Shown here one piece after another: positions 36,401 to 48,059 of a DNA stretch of 64,000 bases (within the stretch, counting starts at the first letter, position 1; each line of letters opens with the position of its first letter). The stretch is from assembly GCF_041381155.1 (NCBI RefSeq), contig NC_091143.1, forward strand, positions 32,861,331 to 32,925,330, given 5' to 3'. The translations under genes were made by a program, and so were the position numbers. The notes beneath the pieces were generated by a model. That model saw only the letters and a list, made by a program, of their open reading frames with translations, was not told where the DNA came from and did no database searches. Origin of the DNA: Argopecten irradians (taxonomy: Eukaryota > Mollusca > Bivalvia > Pectinida > Pectinidae).

Positions 36401-36929
36401 TGAAACCGGAACTTTTAGAAAGAATGTTGTTTGGAAAAAAATAGTCTACAATGCTGTTATGAAATTTGAGGAGCATAATTTTAATGAACATATGAAAATT
36501 GATACAGACTTTAGAAGATTTCGTGAATTACATAACGAACTTAAACCTTATATTTTATGGAAGCTAGCGCTTTTGTTCCCTCAATACAGAGAAATAATAC
36601 ATTATATAATGAAAATAGTTATAACTATACGTAGTTTGAATACGATGGAATTATGTCATAAATGTGGGTTTCTGTACACGGACCCTATGACACATTTAGT
36701 TCTACAATGTTCATATACCTCTGAGTTGAGAGACCAACTTTGGTGTTGCATAATTAATATCAGTGATATATTGTTTAGTGTATATTTACACTCGCTTACA
36801 GATGTACAGATATTTCATATATTGATTGGAGGGAATGTTTCCTTCACTATTAGTGAAGAAGAACTGAATGATTTCAGAATAAAATCTGTTGTCTATGTGT
36901 ACAAGATGTGTAAATCATATTATGCTTAA
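33468..36929 (+). CDS. LINE ORF2 endonuclease-reverse transcriptase
   Basis: 1153 residues without interruption. The N-terminal APE endonuclease has CWNIEG (about residue 11), SEHW (about 39), GDLNV, CIDHIIV and SEHRPI, the usual catalytic Asn, Glu, Asp and His positions. The reverse transcriptase has KSKKAGGWDGL, YRGITLLPVFFKLFE, motif A LDSNKAFDTVWH (about 637), motif B GILQGGALSAKMYLVFINDL and motif C QADD (about 735) in place of the common YADD/FADD. The C-terminus has a C-x2-C-x9-H-x4-C knuckle (CHKCGFLYTDPMTHLVLQC). It nicks target DNA and copies the element RNA by target-primed reverse transcription. The family could be jockey/I/CR1-like. Confidence 0.93.
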   Translation: MDITENLNIMCWNIEGIMAGTPYLLNCLNTHDIDICGISEHWLREYSMSFFDTFEGCCYSHIAKPVYEIDPLRYKCSIRGGVGILFRQKSLIVQEIPVDSPRIIGCEIQTQNGNHIYCFLAYMPASSRPIELFFDHIDQLESLISVYSERGPVVILGDLNVKIKGPRYNFKVDQRSTAFQLFLDRMNLISVNVQSDCKGPVHTFWPQTGNCTCIDHIIVQSNKFDLVESCEVLDEEAINMSEHRPIVCSMKVSPLLKRCNTSKFVKYNWKKSIVNGDINKYRLELENELRLIKLPNDQISNEAIDQLNRDIVSAILQSSNSTLPTIKYKRYLKPYWSTALSELHKNVQSKRQVWIKDGKPRNLSKSFLEYKESKTSFRRNLREAFNKYMSDQFNEIDKSSEIDQNLFWQLYRGKSFKNQVLQTEMKYNNIVLRDPNSIVKAWASHFENLFRDAPNKEFKSNFHAEITNRVAEIEALVRNEEDIYLNECVSTSEIVLLCKKLKSKKAGGWDGLVYEHIKYGGTLLFDYIARLFNCVIKNEYIPKDWKKGIIITLYKGQGKKKDDPNSYRGITLLPVFFKLFEIILSERIKTVLNSNLFPNQQQSAYQKNLCSLCTSFSLQECINHNIEYGSNVHVAFLDSNKAFDTVWHAGLLYKLYELGLNSKMWILLKCMYTNVESCVLYNGLKSPMLKMERGILQGGALSAKMYLVFINDLLNKIENSGLGAVIVDLNVNVPTQADDICLVSTSFKSLQKMILICEDYSRKWRFSFSAVKSKIVTFTNQRIRTCTVYNNAYLYNCIMPQTEEITHVGILLNSKQNYFDRTSNACKKLRSGTMSIVRSGAHPCALNPLTVAKIIKIKVYPSALYGCELWQLTRTEITMLERAQHFIVKSIQGFEKRTRTDMCTSLLGWTSIEAYIDTRKLLFFGRLCRMKPTSLVFKVFTTRLLLFRLGRTYQKGFIPDIVEILNKYSLYKELKTFFETGTFRKNVVWKKIVYNAVMKFEEHNFNEHMKIDTDFRRFRELHNELKPYILWKLALLFPQYREIIHYIMKIVITIRSLNTMELCHKCGFLYTDPMTHLVLQCSYTSELRDQLWCCIINISDILFSVYLHSLTDVQIFHILIGGNVSFTISEEELNDFRIKSVVYVYKMCKSYYA

Positions 36930-37396
36930 TCATGTATTAATTGAAAAAAGAGGAGTTGATATATTTTTAAAGTATAACACTTTAATGTGAATTACATGCT
37001 GTATCCTTAAAACTATAGAATAGATGTGCGAGACCGTAACGCCTTGCTGGTACTTGTAGGGCTCTGCCCACCCCTACTGTTAGTTGTATAATTTTGTTAT
37101 AAATCTAATATAACAAAAGAATAATGGGTAATGAATAATAATTAAGTTAATAAAAAGCATCGGGTTGCACACTTTGTTATGCCATCCTATATTTAACATA
37201 TAAATGAATATTTATAAGATATTTTGTATATACTAGTACTTATACTTGTACTTATATTATTGAACAAATAACTATTTATTAATGTAATGTTTACTTTGTA
37301 TTACTCTTATATTTAAAAATGCTTTGTATATTTGTGTTTATTATTCATGCTTTTGTAATCTTCAAATTTGGAGGCAATAAAGAGAATAATAATAAT

Positions 37397-38275
37397 ATGT
37401 AAAAGGAGTTACGTACATAACTATCTATAATTGTAAAAGGAGTTATGTACATAGCTATCTATAATTGTAAAAGGAGTTATGTACATAACTTTCTATAATT
37501 GGAAAAGGAGTTACGTACATAACTTTATATAATTGTAAAAGGAGTTATGTACATAACTATCTATAATTGTAAAAGGAGTTATGTACATAACTATCTTTAA
37601 TTGTAAAAGAAGTTATGTACATGTCATTCTATAATTGTAAATGGAGTTATGTACATAACTATCTATAATTGTAAAAGAAGTTATGTACATAACTTTCTAT
37701 AATTGTAAAAGGAGTTACGTACATAACTTTCAATAATTGTAAAAGGAGTTACGTACATAACTATCTATAATTGTAAAAGGAGTTACGTACATAACTATCT
37801 ATAATTATAAAACGAGTAATGTACATAACTATCTATAATTGTAAAACGAGTTACGTACATAACTATCTATAATTATAAAAGGAGTTATGTACATAACCAT
37901 CTGTAATTATAAAAGGAGTTATGAACATAACTATCTATAATTGTAAAAGGAGTTACGTACATAACTATCTATAATTATAAAAGGAGTTACGTACATAACT
38001 ATCTATCATTGTGAAAGGAGTTACGTACATAACTATCTATAATTGTAAAAGGAGTTACGTACATAACTATCTATCATTGTAAAAGGAGTTATGTACATAA
38101 CTTTCTATAATTGTAAAAGGAGTTATGTATATAACTATCTATAATTGTAAAATGAGTTATGTACATAACTTTCTATAATTGTAAAAGGAGTTACGTACAT
38201 AACTTTCAATAATTGTAAAAGGAGCTACGTACATAACTATCTATAATTGTAAAACGAGTTATGTACATGTCTATC
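37397..38275. repeat. 34-bp minisatellite, right part
   Basis: Continuation of the array at 30860-31940 beyond the LINE, about 26 copies. Units here show more variants (AAACGAGTT, TATCATTG, AATTATAAAA) than those on the left. Confidence 0.95.
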
Positions 38276-39334
38276 TATAACAGAGAGCATTATTTATTGA
38301 TGTCATGTCACCAGATCAGGAATCAAAATCTCGTGATAACCCACAACCTTTTAACTATAGACTGTCAAAGAAGCATGCTCCGCCAGCTGAGTGATGAATT
38401 TGAGTCCGTATTCAATACTATATTACAAACCACATTGTCTAGCTCCTTTTACAGTTTTAGAACTTTTTATTACCATATTTCCCATTAACACATATCATAT
38501 CATTATTACAAGGTAAATATCCCCCCGTCCAAGTAATCACCACAACGCAATAATAAAATATCCATAATGCTATATAACGCTAGCAAAGTGAAGTCATATT
38601 CATACTATATAAAATAGTTAGTTTGTACTAGTTTGTTTATACTAGTTGTACAAGTTAGTTTGTACTATGTTTGTACTCGTTAGTTGACACTAATTAATAC
38701 TATAAGAACTCCTATTATATGACACCTATAACAAGTGAGAAAAAAGCCATTTTATATCAGTCATCACATCATAGAAACTAATGAACAACAAACAGTGAAC
38801 AAATACCGATGAACAAATAGATATTATAAATCATTATACTCGTATTCAGGATTCGTATGAATTATGTACATCCCACAGGATACAAGGTATATCATGTCAT
38901 GGAACTTTTAGTTAAACCAATTATCGGAATTATTTCAAACCTAGAAGTTTCAATATTTTACATGTTCTTGTTGGCTCACAGCACGACGCGAGATAGCGTC
39001 TGACATTATTCTATTTGTGTTCTTTGATAATGCTGATAAGGCAACGTATTCGTAGCCTTGAATACTTATGGAATGATATCTTTAATTACATTGCAAACCA
39101 AAACCTCGTATATTTGCATACCACTGTACCTGAGGTTATGAAGAAAAGATCTCTGTGATAACAAAAATAGCTTCAAGTCACATAACTCGGCGTATGTTAA
39201 ACGCCTCACATTAATGTTAGTCTTTTTACTCTGTCCAAACTGCCTTTCATACGAATTGCTGTTGGTGAGTCCAGTATCACCGATCTATTGTTAAATGTGA
39301 AGATTCCATGTCCGATAGAGCCGCGGTCGGTCTA
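38276..39334. other. 3' flank of USP gene 1
   Basis: AT-rich sequence downstream (minus strand) of the USP1 stop. Short GTTTGTACTAGTT repeats near 38618-38670. No gene seen. Confidence 0.45.
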
Positions 39335-42300
39335 TTAGTGGTTCGCGTGTCCATGATGAGGATGAAAATGGCTTTCATGTTTACACACAATGACTGGGAC
39401 GTGAGCGTGATGAACTATGTAATCACTGACGCTGCCTAAAAACGTTCTTCGGATCTTGCCCTGACCACGTGACCCTATCACGATCATTTTGGCACCAATT
39501 TCATTACATTTGTGTAGAAGCACGTGAGCTGGATCGCCATGGATTCGTGAGATAACGGCATTCAACTGTAAAAAAATGCAGAATTTACAATATAATTACA
39601 TTTCACAAAAATGCAGAATTTACGAAAAAGTGACATTTCACAAAAATGCAGAATTTACGATAAAGTGACATTTCACAAAAATGCAGAATTTACGAAAAAG
39701 TGACATTTCACAAAAATGCAGAATTTACGATAATGTGACATTTCACAACATAAACGATTATCTGCACGAGTCTTAGTTATTCCTACTTTTTGTTGCTATT
39801 CTCAATCAACACACTTTTTCAAATTATATTTATTTCAAACATTACAACGTACTATTGCGTATTTCTCAGTTGGGATGAATTTATCTTAGTGCCTCAAAAT
39901 CACAGGTGACTAGCATTACATAAGACATCGGGTTATACAAACTAGCACTAATTATCATATATGATATAACGTTACACCAACTAGCACTAATTGTCAATAT
40001 ATGATATAACGTTACATCAACTAGCACTAATTGTCAATATCTGATATAACGTTACACCAACTAGCACTAATTGTCAATATCTGATATAACGTTACACCAA
40101 CTAGCACTAATTGTCAATATCTGATATAACGTTACACCAACTAGCACTAATTGTCAATATCTGATATAACGTTACACCAACTAGCACTAATTGTCAATAT
40201 CTGATATAACGTTATACCAACTAGCACTAATTGTCAATATCTGATATAACGTTATACAAACTAGTACTAATTGTCAATATCTGATATAACGTTATACCAA
40301 CTAGTACTGATTGTCAATATCTGATATAACGTTATACCAACTAGTACTAATTGTCAATATCTGATATAACGTTATACCAACTAGTACTGATTGTCAATAT
40401 CTGATATAACGTTACATCAACCAGTACTGATCGTCAATATCTAATATAACGTTACACCATCTAGCACTAAATGTCAATATCTGATATAACGTTACACCAT
40501 CTAGCACTAATTGTCAATATCTGATATAACGTTACACCAACTAGCACTGATTGTCAATATCTGATATAACGTTATACCATCTAGCACTGATTGTCAATGT
40601 CTGATATAACGTTACACCAACTAGCATCGATTGTCAATATCTGATATAACGTTACACCAACTAGCACTAATTGTCAATATCTGATATAAAGTTACACCAA
40701 CTAGCACTAATTGTCAATATCTGATATAACGTTATACCAACTAGTACTAATTGTCAATATCTGATATAACGTAACACCAACTAGTACTGATTGTCAATAT
40801 CTGATATAACGTTACACCAACTAGTACTGATCGTCAATATCTGATATAACGTTACACCATCTAGCACTAATTGTCAATATCTGATACAACGTTACACCAA
40901 CTAGCACTAATTGTCAATATCTGATATAACGTTACACCAACTAGCACTGATTGTCAATATCTGATATAACGTTATACCAACTAGCACTAATTGTCAATAT
41001 CTGATATAACGTTACACCAACTAGCACTAATTGTCAATATCTGATATAACGTTACACCAACTAGCACTAATTGTCAATATCTGATATAACGTTATACCAA
41101 CTAGCACTAATTGTCAATATCTGATATAACGTTATACCAACTAGCACTAATTGTCAATATCTGATATAACGTTACACCAACTAGCACTAATTGTCAATAT
41201 CTGATATAACGTTATACCAACTAGCACTAATTGTCAATATCTGATATAACGTTACACCAACTAGCACTAATTGTCAATATCTGATATAACGTTACACCAA
41301 CTAGCACTAATTGTCAATATCTGATATAACGTTACACCAACTAGCACCGATTGTCAATATCTGATATAACGTTACACCAACTAGCACTGATTGTCAATAT
41401 CTGATATAACGTTACACCAACTAGCACTGATTGTCAATATCTGATATAACGTTACACCAACTAGCACTAATTGTCAATATCTGATATAACGTTACACCAA
41501 CTAGCACTAATTGTCAATATTTACAGTCAGTGGTGAATTGATAGTATAAACCCCGTTGATTTCAACCAAAGGCTACTCAACTTTATTTCTCGATAAATTG
41601 AGTATGTCACGCGCAATTTGGAGCCGCGCGGATGAATTTATGATGGTCCAAATCAGAAACTTTTGGTGTTTTCAGTAACCGAACGTACGTTCGATGAACA
41701 TGTACATGTATCAAAATAGGTTTGAACACATATACATGTATGTGTGTAAATACAAATGTAGAAAAGTTACATTGTGTATGTTACTACCGTACCTCTTTGA
41801 GCAATGCTTCCGTGCGTATGATAAATAAACAATGTTGTACAATGTACAGTTTTGCACATTCCGATGACGTCGCAATGTTTACATGTTGTGTGTCTGTGAG
41901 TCTGTGTTGTTCTCTACAACATGTAGCCTAGATCTACATTATATTCGTATTTTTAACATCTTTGGTTGTACGCGAATGGATAAGATATGTCAGAACAACA
42001 TCAGTATTTGAGTTGGATAAGTGTAACCAAAACGACCTAGCACGACAATGCATTTTTGTTCACCTCGGCGGATAGACAAGTCCTGTACGTTATCTAGAAT
42101 CTACTGTGAATCGGCGAGAGTAGGACTTACATACACAATGTACGTTTGGGTGTTTCGAAATATCAATGAAACGGAATCCTTCAATTGTAGCTTTACAATA
42201 CTTGTAATAGACACCTCTAATATTTACTGAAGTGTTTAAATCAACAATATAAATATAGCTAACATTTTGAGAGCGGTACAGTAAACGATTTACAGTAGTG

Positions 42301-45300
42301 GGCCTACCTGTGTTTGTACATGTTCCTCGAAACGACGTCCGATACATTTGAAAATCTCTAAAATCCGGAAATAATGACATGGAACTATGTAAACATCCGT
42401 GTATTCAAGTAATTTCAAACGTGAACTGATTAAGTAGAACTCAAGTGATCACAAAATTGAAGAAACTCTCTGTTTGTCACACCTACTTGACACAGGCGGT
42501 TTGAATCGGACGCCGCGTCACAACTACGTTAAATATCCTGCCACGTTATGAATTGTGTAAGCGTGTGAAATCATACGAAGCAAAATATTAAAACCAAACT
42601 GCTTTGCACCATTGTGTTTTTAACAACAGATAAATAAAATGATTTATAGTTCCATACCGGGAAAACCTCAGATATATGCTTCATCAGACGGAACTCATTT
42701 TATTGGTATGTTCATTGATAAATTGGCGGGAATTTCCGCCACTTCAAGTGGCTGTTCGAAATGCCTGTCGGAACCAAACGATATAATTCAATTTTAGTCT
42801 TATAAATGCCATCAACACTATTAAGGGTAAATTTTGAGCTATGAAAATAATAGTTAAGACTGTAAATATAAGGATTAAAGTCTCTTTCTGGTGGTTCTAT
42901 CGAAGGATAAAGTTGAATAGGGTATCGATATTTGTTTCATGGACCGCTTTCGCGGTCCATTCCAAATATCGATACCCTACTCAACTTTATCCTTCGATAG
43001 AACCACCAGAAAGAGACTTTAATCCTTAAATATCTGATATAACGTTACACCAACTAGCACCGATTGTCAATATCTGATATAACGTTAAACCAAATTATGT
43101 TTTTGATAAATGTTAAATATTTAAGACTTTATTTTATATATGTATTTTAAATATCTATATAAGCTTTAGAATTAAGCATTTACTTGTTAAGTTATTTTTG
43201 TATCAACAATTAATATAATGCATCTGACTATACTTACATGCCATTCATGGAGCTTTTGTTTAATATGTTCCATAGTGTCCTGAATTCGTCGTTCTTCTTC
43301 GTTTATAACAGATTGTAAAAGTCCCGGTTCTGCTGGTGCCATGGACATAGCTGTTAAATAAAAGTAATATTTAGTGGAAGGCCCGATCATTAACATTTCG
43401 TCAAGGCTCTCTTTCTCTTTCCCGATCATTAACATTTCGTCAAGGCTCTCAATAAGTATTATTATTAAGTAACATCGCAACGTACAAATTCCATCCTCCG
43501 ATATCACGAGGCTTCCTTATATTTAAGCATTGAACGTCTTTCAGTTGGCATTCATAGCCAATATGTATGCCAACTTGACAGAGGCATATTCCATGAGCGC
43601 TTCATGTTGGATTTGCCTATGTCCAGTTGGCATTTATATTGGCTATAAATGCCAACTGAAAGACGTTCAATGCTTATATTTACATTTGTCTACAATTTTA
43701 TGTTGAAATACCAAAGGATTTTGCATCTAGAGTGAATTGATCATTCATTATCGTCAAGGATGGAACAGCCATTTGAACAGCTGTTTTCCGTGATCACTGG
43801 TACGACAATTGTGACATCACAGTGATAATGACGTAATGATATGATATTGAAATTCATAGTCTACATGACTGCCTTCTGTGCTTAGTAAGCTTACATAGTG
43901 GAACTGCAGAGAAAATGTAAATATACATGTATGAAGGATACTCAAACAAAGAGTTCACAAAATAGTATCAGATTTCTCAGCCTGTCATATCTATCCTTAT
44001 CCTTCATATACACCCATGAAGGAATATTTTTCTCTGATACCTTAACTGTGAAATATAGTTCACATCTATCATACGGGAAGGCACTTCTGGAATTTTGAAG
44101 GGTTCCTTCGTAATTATCCTAGCGGTAACCTGCCAGTCTACAGATGCCGAATACAAGAAAATAAGATGTGATTGCTCTGCAGAAAGCAGAACAGAACGAT
44201 CGTTAGAAATGACCCTCGATATGTGACCGAATGCAGGTATCTCTATTTGTGTCAAATCCAGATTAAAACTATTGTTGTTTTACGTTAACTGTGTTACACC
44301 CGTTAGAGTATTAGATCTTCAGTTATAACATGTAAGTGATATATACGGGCGTCTGTTTAGCGAGATATATCAGAATTACAGTCAAATCCAAAGCCGATAT
44401 ATAATAATATTGTGTATACACTGTTTATCTGACTTGGTTAGTTTTATTAATAGTTCATATGATTTAGTGACAATGTACGAATTTAACTTTGGCTGTTTCC
44501 ATCGAAAAGGTGCGTTGATGCATAAACACTTAAATTAAAATTAAATAACTGACAATGATTTCAGAAAAAAATATCTTTGGATGATTCAGGAAATGCATGA
44601 TGTCATGTATTGGAATAAAGTCTTTTGGATTCCCATTTACACTATAGAAATACGATTTCTCCATTGTAAATTGGAAATGACATTTATTGAGATTGGATAA
44701 AAGCAGAATGCATCATGTACATTGGCATTGTTATTAAAACATTATCACCTAAGATGAAACGGAAGAATATTAATAAATCTTCAAATACAAAGACAGGCAA
44801 TATTTCCAGTGCGTTCATTACACATCTTTCTTTTCTTAATAAAAAACATTGGTTAGAATATATTTACATGAACAAGAGAAAAATGAAAAATAGGATCTGC
44901 TTATGTCATGAATATGCTAATTAACAAACGCGTATTCTCTTTCATTTGTATTGCAACTGCTACAGACTACATATTAGGTATAATAAACATGTATTCGGAA
45001 GCTCCACATACTCACCAGCATCATCCGTGTGACTACGCCGCGAACGTCTCGGTGAGCGACAAATATTTGCCAAGGCTGATATGAAAAAGCCATATCGTTT
45101 CACACTAAGCTGATGTTACAGTAAAAAATCTTTCTTTTATTTCAATTGATGGTTAAAGGCAAGTTCAGTTCTGAGAAGACATTTGTTTTTATCATTAGTA
45201 AGCCTAATGCGCGTCTTTAGTGTAAGCTTGATATCTTTGATATCGGAGATCATCTCTCATTACAAAACATAGGAATCATAATAACCAGTCTATCATCACA

Positions 45301-48059
45301 ACAATCAATAGATTTCAAAAATTCATAAAACCAGCAGGGGCGTAGGAGGCGGTGGAGGGCAGGGGGGAAAACATTAATCCATTTTCGCCGAGTGAAGTGT
45401 TCTTGGAAGGAATTTGTATAGGCTTTGCCTGTTATCTAATCCAATTGTTAATACATGTACATTTTATTTAATTATATTTATGAGATGTGTTATAATTTTG
45501 TTTATATTTATTGTATTATCAATAAAATATTTTGAAATGAAATGAAAATGTTCTAAAAATGCACATTTGAAAGAAAAAAGGTCCTCCGGCACATTTTTCG
45601 TACTTCATTTTTAATTTTTTTCGTTGCGCGGCGCGATTCCTGAAACGTTCGAGCACGTAATGTTCACACCTTTCATAATGAAAATTCAAAACGCAAGAAC
45701 TAGACTGAAAATGTCCATCAAAGGATTACACTATTTTAAGAAATATATCTTAAAAGAGACAATTCATTTTTATTTTGAGTTACACAACAATGTGCCAATG
45801 GTGTGAATCCGGTATGTTCAGATCGAACAGGGTTGCATAATGGTATGACGACATTCACAATTATCATTTGTAAATGCAGGTAACTTTAAATCGAAAAACT
45901 ACCGTGTTAAGAACGCTTTAAAATCATCAAAATACATTGTAAAAGTCATTCAGGCACGAACTCCCCAGACAACAAAATCTCGCGCCTTTGGTGTTTGCAA
46001 AATATTGAGGACATTTTGGGGGACCCCCCCCCCCCCCCCCCCCCCCCCTCATTACGTTTTATCTTTTTTTACGCCACTGACCAGTTATGTTGATGGCTAG
46101 AGTACAATACCAAGTTTAAAATGACACACAAACACGTGTCCTGTTAATTTTCATTCTTTAATTGCCATTTACCACGGGTTAACATTCACCTAAGCACTTT
46201 GAGTTTAAAATATACTGAAACTTTAGTTCCAGTACTAGATTTTCTCACCCTAGTTTGAAACTTATGGTCTGGTAAAATTTAGAATCAGACATGTCCAAGA
46301 GACACAAATTGTCATGTCCAATTCCAGTGATGTTTTTAATATTCTAAAGATTGTTTGCCAGTCTAGTCGTACTGCTGTGCGTCATAGCATATTCGTCGAC
46401 CTGTGTTACCTATTACAAATAATCTTCATTTTTATATTTCAAGTCTTTTTTCCCGATATGATAATTGTGAGCATATTTATGTAATGTGACTACAGTTGGT
46501 CAACAATTCTTAATAAAACATACTAGTTTACCCTTAACAAATCAAACTTACTTTTTGAAGTAAAGATAATGTTTATTAGCCTAACCTTTGTATCAGACAC
46601 ACACTTAACTCGGATACAAAAGATGCTCCACCGCTGACAAATGGTGTTTTTTTAATTATCAAAACAGCAGCAGACGATTTAGTATTTTTATTCAGTTACA
46701 AAAGTTACTTACTTTACACCAATACCGCCATTGAAAAGTTTGAGCTTCTAATTTTACTTCAAGTTGAAAATATAGAAATTAATTAATTGCATCCCGAAAA
46801 AATTCCGTGGCACTATATCCTATATGGAATGAAGTACTGATTGCTCATGACCCAAAGGCAAAATAAATTATTTTATATTATTTTTTGTGTTAATTAGACT
46901 TATGTATACACGATTAAACACTAATTATTGTTCAAATGATGAATATCGTTTATGCTCTGTCGGCGGTGGAGCATCTTTAACAAGTTTTGTGTACCCATGA
47001 GACAGCCCGTTTATGTACTCACACAAACTCTCCATTGCCTTGTAGTTCCCACAGTGGATGACGTGGACCTCGTTGTCCGGACGATGGACCTTCTCCATGT
47101 AATCTGTAATAATCATATATGTCATCATTATGGTTTGTGTGTATGTGCATTGTTAGGTATTTACAGTCACCATGGTGATCAAAAAAGTTATTGCAATAAA
47201 CAAGAACGTTGGTATAAGCACAGAAAAATAAAGCCTCTTTATTATGATGATTATAGTGTTTGTAAGCGGCTGGTATATGTTGTGATATGTACAGTGTTCC
47301 CATATGTAAGTTATAAGTATCTTTGACAGCAGTCATATACAAAGTATAAGATGCTGTTATTTATATCTATATTTATTATGCATAGACACAATTTTTGTCT
47401 CATGTGCTTTTTTATTAAGTAGACATCGGGCCTTAAACACTGTATGGATCTGTTTTCTCTTTATAATAGTACGGTAACTTAAGAACTTAAAAAGTAAGAA
47501 ATGTGCTAAACGTAGCTGCATTATCTTTGTGAAGGGGCGTTCGACCCAGAACTTCACTGAAATATATTATCGGAACCACATACGTGGCCATTAAAATGGT
47601 AAATGTACATGTACCCTTAAAGGCCTATAGCAATGACAAGAAAGAAAATGCCAATCAACTGACGTCACTAGAGATGTATAGATTGCATAAAACGATAAGC
47701 TTTAATACACTCTCAACATGTATAATGTCTATCAAGGAACGCAAACCGCAATTAAACAAAATATTTGGAAGAAGTGACTATATGCACATTGTACCAAAAC
47801 GTAAGATCAATACCACCCTAGCTATAGCACATGTATGATGTATGTGTATACACATATAGTGATCAGTGACCATGTATATACATACACACGCATATCTCTA
47901 AATCACACATGTGCTATACATGATATACATAAAATATATAACAGGTACATATAAGTATTACTTACATTCCAATGCATAGTCTGAATGTTTGCTTCCGTCC
48001 ATGCATAAAGCAACTATAGTTTTGTGGGCAGCGTTGCTGGCTGTCTGCTGTCCCTCCAT
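39335..48059 (-). CDS. Universal stress protein gene 1
   Basis: Four exons read in order on the minus strand: 48059-47966, 47103-47023, 43350-43238 and 39565-39335 (phases 1, 1, 0; donors GTAAG, GTGAGT, GTAAGT). They give 172 residues, usual for an animal USP. Exon 1 holds KTIVALCMDGSKHSDYALE, the first beta strand and nucleotide-binding loop. Exon 2 holds YMEKVHRPDNEVHVIHC. Exon 3 holds MAPAEPGLLQSVINEEERR, the central helix. Exon 4 holds MIVIGSRGQGKIRRTFLGSV, which fits the ATP-binding G-x2-G-x9-G-S motif exactly, followed by VPVIVCKH. The C-terminus is unusually histidine-rich (FHPHHGHANH). USPs bind ATP and support stress survival, and the animal members remain poorly defined. Introns are swollen by minisatellites and MITEs. 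Confidence 0.88.
39571..39747. repeat. 35-bp short tandem array abutting USP1 exon 4 acceptor
   Basis: Five copies of a 35-bp unit beginning AAAAATGCAGAATTTACGA. The first copy is joined to the exon 4 acceptor (minus strand TTCTGCATTTTTTTACAG), so each unit repeats part of the acceptor's pyrimidine tract and branch region but lacks the terminal AG. Units alternate between GAAAAAG and GATAAAG or GATAATG. Confidence 0.85.
39921..41520. repeat. 40-bp minisatellite in USP1 intron 3
   Basis: Forty units of exactly 40 bp, CTGATATAACGTTACACCAA followed by CTAGCACTAATTGTCAATAT. From 39961 on, every unit keeps the same register, so there are substitutions (TTACACC/TTATACC, GCACTAA/GTACTAA/GCACTGA) but no indels. 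The lower end fades into single-copy sequence. About one and a half more units occur at 43029-43093. Confidence 0.97.
41521..42870. other. Sequence splitting the 40-bp array
   Basis: About 1.35 kb of non-repeat DNA between the main array and the palindrome. No coding frame resembles a known family. Together with the palindrome it may be an insertion that separated the last units of the array. Confidence 0.45.
42871..43027. mobile_element. 157-bp near-perfect palindrome
   Basis: AGGATTAAAGTCTCTTTCTG...GGGTATCGATATTTG is mirrored by CAAATATCGATACCC...CAGAAAGAGACTTTAATCCT around a centre that is itself a hairpin (TGGACCGC TTTC GCGGTCCA). Only a few mismatches. It lies directly against a fragment of the 40-bp array. 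It is likely a foldback or MITE, and such near-identity of arms implies youth. Confidence 0.85.
43029..43093. repeat. Detached fragment of the 40-bp minisatellite
   Basis: Contains TATCTGATATAACGTTACAC, CAACTAGCACCGATTGTCAA and a second partial unit, in the same orientation as the main array 1.5 kb to the left. Confidence 0.9.
43378..43451. repeat. Short tandem duplication
   Basis: CCCGATCATTAACATTTCGT(CAAGGCTCTC) occurs twice, about 40 bases apart, in USP1 intron 2 just upstream of exon 3. Confidence 0.85.
43518..43690. mobile_element. MITE in USP1 intron 2
   Basis: Left end TATTTAAGCATTGAACGTCT(TTCAGTTGGCATTCATAGCC) is mirrored at the right by GGCTATAAATGCCAACTGAA(AGACGTTCAATGCTTATATTT). 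About 165 bp. Related to the element at 23661-23804. Confidence 0.8.
43691..46617. other. USP1 intron 2, remainder
   Basis: Long intron without further exons seen. About 26 consecutive C residues lie at roughly 46025-46050, a mononucleotide run prone to length error. A TGGAACAGCCATTT-containing stretch near 43761 resembles 28862, a shared interspersed fragment. Confidence 0.5.
46618..46978. mobile_element. MITE with AAAGATGCTCC ends, copy 1
   Basis: The ends AAAGATGCTCCACCGCTGAC and, inverted, AAAGATGCTCCACCGCCGAC define a 361-bp element 44 bp downstream of USP1 exon 2. Its body (for example TTACAAAAGTTACTTACTTT) aligns along its length with the copy in USP2. If the exon 2 donor is ignored, the coding frame runs into this element and stops. 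Confidence 0.85.
47104..47965 (-). other. USP1 intron 1
   Basis: Intron between USP1 exons 1 and 2. No repeats or exons recognised. Confidence 0.6.

Larger units (their letters stand above)
31941..37396 (+). mobile_element. Nearly full-length APE-type LINE inserted in the 34-bp array
   Basis: An ORF1-like region and a long ORF2 are followed by a 3' UTR (about 36930-37385) that ends in GGCAATAAAGAGAATAATAATAAT, an (AAT)n tail. Repeat units abut both ends. About 15 bp of one unit is missing at the junction and no clear target-site duplication can be set because the target is repetitive. The 5' end is cut within or just before ORF1. The intact ORF2 suggests recent insertion. Clade not assigned. 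Confidence 0.9.

Noticed and set aside
39921-41520. CRISPR-like array
   Set aside because: Units are contiguous without unique spacers, and the context is an intron of an animal gene. The same holds for the other arrays.
46925-47103. USP1 exon 2 extended to the stop near 46925
   Set aside because: A consensus GTGAGT donor at 47022 gives the phase and length seen in USP2, and the extension reads into the MITE.
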